A DNA stretch of 9,333 bases. Origin: Acidimicrobiaceae bacterium. Its GTDB lineage: Bacteria > Actinomycetota > Acidimicrobiia > Acidimicrobiales > Microtrichaceae. A program made the translations under genes and the position numbers. The stretch lies in the NCBI GenBank assembly GCA_003514205.1, contig DORQ01000176.1:1-9333 (forward strand), given 5' to 3'. The notes below the pieces were generated by a model. It saw nothing but the letters and a program-made list of their open reading frames with translations, ran no database searches and was not told the origin of the DNA. Positions 6,426 through 9,333 of this stretch are shown piece by piece (within the stretch, counting starts at the first letter, position 1; the number at the start of each line of letters is the position of its first letter).

Positions 6426-7477
6426 GGTTCTACGTGGGAGGTTCTCTGGATGGCAGAAGCGAGGCCGATCAGTCGTTTCGCCTTGAGTTCAGTCTCGCGC
6501 CACTCGCCCAATGGTGTGGAGTCCCAGGTGATGGCACCCCCAGTGCCGAAATTCAGGGTGTTCTCCTCGATCCAAAACGTCCGAATGGCCACGTTGAGGT
6601 CGCCGCGTACTCGGTCGGCATCCACCCATCCAATGGCTCCGCAGTAGATCTCCCGGGGGACCGGCTCAAGTACGTCGATGATGGAACAGGCAGAGATCTT
6701 CGGCGCTCCGGTCACCGAACCTGGTGGGAAGGTCGCCGAAATCGCCTCAGCCCAGCCCAGCCCAGGTCGCAACGTTCCTTCAACGGTGGAGACAAGGTGA
6801 AACAGCCCCGGGTGCGGTTCGACGTGGAGTAGCTCTGGAACTCGCACCGATCCCCATTCACAGACGCGGCCAAGATCGTTGCGGACGAGGTCGACGATCA
6901 TGACGTTCTCTGCGTGGTCTTTCGCTGAGAAGCCGTCGGGAGAGGCTGCGGTCCCTTTGATCGGGCTCGACCAGATTCTGGAACCCTCGCGCGCCAAGAA
7001 CCGTTCCGGCGAGGCTGATGCAACAGCAATCCCATGGGTTGGCAGCGAGACCACGGCACTGAACGGAGCTGGGTTTCCTTGGGCCAGCGCTGCCCCGAGC
7101 GCCTCGATGCGAGGAGTGTCGCAACTCGCCAGCGACGCACTCATTCTTCTCGTCAGATTGACCTGGTACACATCGCCAGCCGCAATCGAGGCGCGGATCG
7201 AGTCGACTCCAGCGCCAAACTCGGCCTCATTCAGGCTGGTTTCCCAGGTGTCGATGTCTGGCCCGACCCAAGGGCGCCCAGTCCACGGAATCGCTGGGCG
7301 CACGGTGGCGAACCTCGCGCAAAGCGGGAGGCCATTGTACGGAAGCAGCACTGCCCAAAAACCGGAGGAATCCAGCGCGCTCAGATCGTTGGTGACATCG
7401 ATGAGATCGGTGCACAGCCGATTGCCCACAACAGCACGTGCAGTTGATCGGTCGTGCTTCGTCACGAACAGAGACAC
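6422..7477 (-). CDS. pabB: Aminodeoxychorismate synthase component I (chorismate-binding enzyme)
   Basis: Converts chorismate and ammonia to 4-amino-4-deoxychorismate, working with a PabA glutaminase that is not in this window. With the GTG at 7477 as start it has 351 residues. Motifs: IAAGDVYQVNLTRR (98-111), SPERF (156-160), SPIKGT (171-176), FHLVSTVEGT (226-235), FPPGSVTGAPK (250-260), YCGAIGW (278-284) and GEWRETELKAK (324-334). The lysine in PIKGT (Lys174) marks aminodeoxychorismate synthase; anthranilate synthase TrpE normally has PIAGT. It is short at the N-terminus compared with E. coli PabB (about 450 residues), as in other compact PabB proteins. The start is uncertain: GTG at 7465 is equally possible, and the frame extends to a TTG at 7573, but that extension is low-complexity and overlaps the divergent LCP gene. 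The stop overlaps pabC in ATGA, so the two form an operon. Confidence 0.9.
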   Translation of the reverse strand: MSLFVTKHDRSTARAVVGNRLCTDLIDVTNDLSALDSSGFWAVLLPYNGLPLCARFATVRPAIPWTGRPWVGPDIDTWETSLNEAEFGAGVDSIRASIAAGDVYQVNLTRRMSASLASCDTPRIEALGAALAQGNPAPFSAVVSLPTHGIAVASASPERFLAREGSRIWSSPIKGTAASPDGFSAKDHAENVMIVDLVRNDLGRVCEWGSVRVPELLHVEPHPGLFHLVSTVEGTLRPGLGWAEAISATFPPGSVTGAPKISACSIIDVLEPVPREIYCGAIGWVDADRVRGDLNVAIRTFWIEENTLNFGTGGAITWDSTPLGEWRETELKAKRLIGLASAIQRTSHVEP

Positions 7478-7512
7478 TATCGACTCAACGCGACCCGCCT
7501 GACCTGTCGCAC

Positions 7513-7521
7513 TGTTATTGT
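7513..7521 (+). promoter_or_regulatory. Candidate extended -10 promoter for the LCP gene, leaderless transcript
   Basis: TGT followed by TATTGT forms an extended -10 (TGN plus TANNNT), ending seven bases before the ATG at 7529. There is no Shine-Dalgarno sequence upstream of that ATG, as expected if transcription starts at the A of the start codon. No clear -35 is present. It lies in the 51-bp gap between divergent pabB and the LCP gene. Confidence 0.4.
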
Positions 7522-7528
7522 CCGCCCC

Positions 7529-9100
7529 ATGCGCGCTCGTTCCTCCAGTCGCGGCCGACGGTCCTGGCCACAACGCCTCCTCATCACGTTCAATATTCTT
7601 GTCGCACTTGCGGCGCTCGTCGCGGCCGGTGGATTTGGGCTTGCACGCCAGAAGGCGAGCCAGCTCAACACTGTGGTGATCGGCTCCACAGGTCGGGCCA
7701 CAGATGAGGTGGATGCGGCCCGAAATATCTTGCTTGTGGGTACCGACAGTTCATCAGGCCTTGGCAAAAACGACCCGGTGCTCAAGGGGCGAAAAAGCGA
7801 ACACCTCGCCGATGTCATCATGGTTCTGAGAGTTGACCCCAAACAGAACACAGCCTCCTTGATGTCAATTCCGAGAGATAGCTACGTCGAGGTCGCTCCT
7901 GAGTACTCGAAGTCCAAAATCAACTCGGCCTATGGCGGATCAGGAGGTGCAGCCGACCTGATCGCAACGATCAAACACAACTTCGGGATATCGATCGACA
8001 ATTTCGTTGAGGTCGACTTCGCAGGGTTCCGCGGTCTCGTCGAGGTGCTGGGTTCGATCCCGGTGTACAACGAACACCCGATTAGCGACCGTCAGACAGG
8101 GTTGTGGCTCATCCAAACCGGCTGCATCAAGGTGGACCCCGTTCAAGCGCTCGCCTATGTGCGATCCAGGCATTTCCGGTACCAAACGGGCGATACCTAC
8201 GTAAAGAATGGCAAGTGGACCACCGATCCATCCTCGGACCTTGGCCGAATTAGTCGCCAGCAGGAGTTCATGAAGAGCGTTGCCCAGAAGGCAATCGATC
8301 AAGGTCTCCGGAACCCCTCGACGGCGCTTGGGCTCATCAACGCTGGCCTCGCTGCAGTCACCACCGATTCAGAGCTCGATATTGGTCAAGTTCGGCGGTT
8401 GCTGAACCAATTCCAAACCTTCCCGGTTGAGGAGCTGGTGGGCAATCAGCTGCCAACCAAGACCGCGGGTGACAGCGACAACTCCTACCAAGAGGTTCTG
8501 TGGGCGGAGGCAGAAGGGCTGCTCGATGTGTTCCGCGGAATCAAGAACGATGACGAACTGGAGCCTCGCGATGTCATCGTCTCCGTGAGGGGCCAACAAT
8601 CAGCGACGTTCGCATCACAGTTCGAATCGCTTGGCTTTGACGCAACTGGTGGGTCAACTGCAACAGTTCGGCAAACGGTCATCAAGTTTGGCCTTCGTGG
8701 TCGGGGAAGCGCACGACTCGTCGCCTCCTACCTCAAGGTGGAACCCAAGTTTGTGTTTCAACAGGATCTCCCAGGCCGCAACATCGAGATCGAGATCGGC
8801 TCAGATGTGGCTGGTATCGAACAGACCCCGGTACCAATCGAGTCGATTCCCACGCCAACGTTCCCCCCAGACCGCACACCAAAGACAACCTCAACAACCA
8901 CCTCCACGACCACGACTACCGTGGCTGGATCTGCTTCGAAGACAACCACGATTCCCGTGAAACCGACGGGATCTGTAACAACCACAAGCTCAGTGCCTGG
9001 AATTTCCACATCAACCTCTATCGTGGTGTCAGAGATACCGACAACCACAGCGATTGGAGTGCTCCCGTTCAACGCGGAGAAGTCCACCCAATGTGGTTGA
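7529..9100 (+). CDS. LytR-CpsA-Psr (LCP) family cell-wall glycopolymer transferase with LytR_C domain and Ser/Thr-rich tail
   Basis: Membrane-anchored extracellular enzyme of 523 residues. LCP proteins transfer lipid-linked glycopolymers such as teichoic acid, arabinogalactan or capsule to peptidoglycan. A basic N-terminus (RARSSSRGRRSWPQR) precedes one transmembrane helix at about 17-38, giving an N-in, C-out anchor. The LCP domain, about 66-255, shows NILLVGTDSS (66-75), ADVIMVLRVDP (94-104), SIPRDSYVEV (113-122), INSAYGGSGG (131-140), ALAYVRSRHFR (207-217) and DLGRISRQQEFM (237-248), with the expected Arg and Asp residues for pyrophosphate and metal binding. A LytR_C domain follows at about 348-430. 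The final stretch, 440-510, is Thr/Ser/Pro-rich. ATG at 7529 is preferred over the frame opening at 7454, which overlaps pabB and would add 25 residues before the basic anchor. The sugar dehydrogenase gene follows 24 bp later, which supports an envelope glycan role. Confidence 0.92.
   Translation: MRARSSSRGRRSWPQRLLITFNILVALAALVAAGGFGLARQKASQLNTVVIGSTGRATDEVDAARNILLVGTDSSSGLGKNDPVLKGRKSEHLADVIMVLRVDPKQNTASLMSIPRDSYVEVAPEYSKSKINSAYGGSGGAADLIATIKHNFGISIDNFVEVDFAGFRGLVEVLGSIPVYNEHPISDRQTGLWLIQTGCIKVDPVQALAYVRSRHFRYQTGDTYVKNGKWTTDPSSDLGRISRQQEFMKSVAQKAIDQGLRNPSTALGLINAGLAAVTTDSELDIGQVRRLLNQFQTFPVEELVGNQLPTKTAGDSDNSYQEVLWAEAEGLLDVFRGIKNDDELEPRDVIVSVRGQQSATFASQFESLGFDATGGSTATVRQTVIKFGLRGRGSARLVASYLKVEPKFVFQQDLPGRNIEIEIGSDVAGIEQTPVPIESIPTPTFPPDRTPKTTSTTTSTTTTTVAGSASKTTTIPVKPTGSVTTTSSVPGISTSTSIVVSEIPTTTAIGVLPFNAEKSTQCG
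8852..9055 (+). repeat. Low-complexity Thr/Ser/Pro-coding tract in the LCP gene
   Basis: Codes for about 70 residues dominated by Thr, Ser, Pro and Val (residues 442-509), with runs such as TTSTTTSTTTTTV built largely from ACC, ACG, ACA and ACT codons. It lies beyond the LytR_C domain and should be an unfolded extracellular tail. Codon variation within the runs argues against simple recent slippage and for selection on the amino acids. Confidence 0.75.
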
Positions 9101-9115
9101 CGGCACGGTGCATTT

Positions 9116-9122
9116 GAGGGAG
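9116..9122 (+). promoter_or_regulatory. Ribosome binding site of the nucleotide-sugar dehydrogenase gene
   Basis: GAGGGAG lies just before the ATG at 9125, with a short spacer of two to five bases depending on which part pairs with 16S rRNA. It is the strongest Shine-Dalgarno in the window and fixes this start inside the 24-bp gap after the LCP gene. Confidence 0.6.
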
Positions 9123-9124
9123 TT

Positions 9125-9333
9125 ATGGGTAGCAAAATTGCTGTAATCGGAACCGGCTACGTCGGCTTGACCACTGGCGCGTGCTTGGCGCATATGGGCC
9201 ATGACGTCGTGTGTGCAGACATCGACGAGAAGAAGGTCGCCGCACTCAACAACGGTGAGGTTCCAATTCTTGAGGACGGTCTCGATAATCTGGTGAGAGA
9301 GGGGCGGCGCTCTGGCCGACTTCGGTTCATCGT
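9125..9333 (+). CDS. UDP-glucose/GDP-mannose 6-dehydrogenase family protein (3' end missing)
   Basis: The first 69 residues of an NAD-dependent nucleotide-sugar dehydrogenase; the rest lies beyond the window. The N-terminal Rossmann motif KIAVIGTGYVGLTTG (4-18) is followed by VVCADID (28-34), whose acidic Asp32 ends the second strand and is expected to bind the NAD ribose, and then by VPILEDGLDNLV (46-57), the counterpart of the usual P-I-x-E-P-G-L segment with Asp in place of Pro. Such enzymes oxidise UDP-glucose, GDP-mannose or UDP-N-acetylhexosamines to uronic acids. UDP-glucose is the commonest substrate for sequences opening this way, but the deciding catalytic Cys region is absent. It follows the LCP gene by 24 bp on the same strand with a good ribosome binding site, so the two are probably co-transcribed for envelope polysaccharide synthesis. 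Confidence 0.9.
   Translation, partial: MGSKIAVIGTGYVGLTTGACLAHMGHDVVCADIDEKKVAALNNGEVPILEDGLDNLVREGRRSGRLRFI

Noticed and set aside
6879..7502. A 207-codon open frame on + antisense to pabB, and similar ones at 5569-5937 and 5655-6113 antisense to pabC.
   Set aside because: Composition is Ser/Arg/Pro-rich without domains, there are no ribosome binding sites, and the opposite-strand genes are well supported.
7478..7573. Upstream extension of pabB to TTG 7573.
   Set aside because: The added 32 residues are low-complexity Gly/Ala/Ser and overlap the start of the LCP gene; no chorismate-binding-enzyme motif lies there.
1..9333. A novel defence, mobile or secretion system, CRISPR array, tRNA or riboswitch.
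   Set aside because: All substantial frames belong to known metabolic or envelope families, gaps are 51 bp or less, and I found no spaced repeats, transposase, integrase or cloverleaf.

Overview
The window is a compact, moderately GC-rich bacterial chromosome segment with eight protein-coding genes, two of them cut by the window edges. It has no RNA genes, mobile elements or CRISPR arrays. The gene set points to an actinobacterium: an LpdA-type flavoprotein close to the one in mycobacteria, a fused biotin carboxylase/BCCP subunit of the AccA3 type beside a BirA that lacks a DNA-binding domain, an LCP protein with a LytR_C domain, and frequent GTG starts. The long Ser/Thr/Pro tail on the LCP protein and the overall style would suit Acidimicrobiia, but that is inference.

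Layout from left to right: (i) a flavoprotein disulfide-reductase-family gene (left end missing) followed 8 bp later by an RDD membrane protein, both on +; (ii) converging on these, a minus-strand pair made of the acyl-CoA carboxylase alpha chain gene and, 30 bp downstream of it, a SAM-dependent methyltransferase; (iii) divergent from the carboxylase gene, the biotin-protein ligase gene birA on +; (iv) converging on birA, the minus-strand pair pabB-pabC, overlapping by ATGA; (v) divergent from pabB, an LCP (LytR-CpsA-Psr) gene followed 24 bp later by the start of a UDP-glucose/GDP-mannose dehydrogenase gene that runs off the right end. Every gap is 51 bp or shorter, so no stretch over 300 bases lacks a gene.

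Functional links: BirA would attach biotin to Lys552 of the carboxylase encoded next to it. PabB and PabC are successive steps from chorismate to p-aminobenzoate for folate; the glutaminase partner PabA is not in the window. The LCP protein and the nucleotide-sugar dehydrogenase fit synthesis and attachment of a cell-envelope glycopolymer.

The content is mostly core metabolism and envelope housekeeping. I do not see a previously undescribed system. The points most worth a second look are the flavoprotein's mixed active site (one redox cysteine replaced, His-Glu pair kept), a small AT-rich palindrome near the carboxylase/birA divergence, possible leaderless promoters at birA and the LCP gene, and a tandem repeat in the methyltransferase N-terminus.
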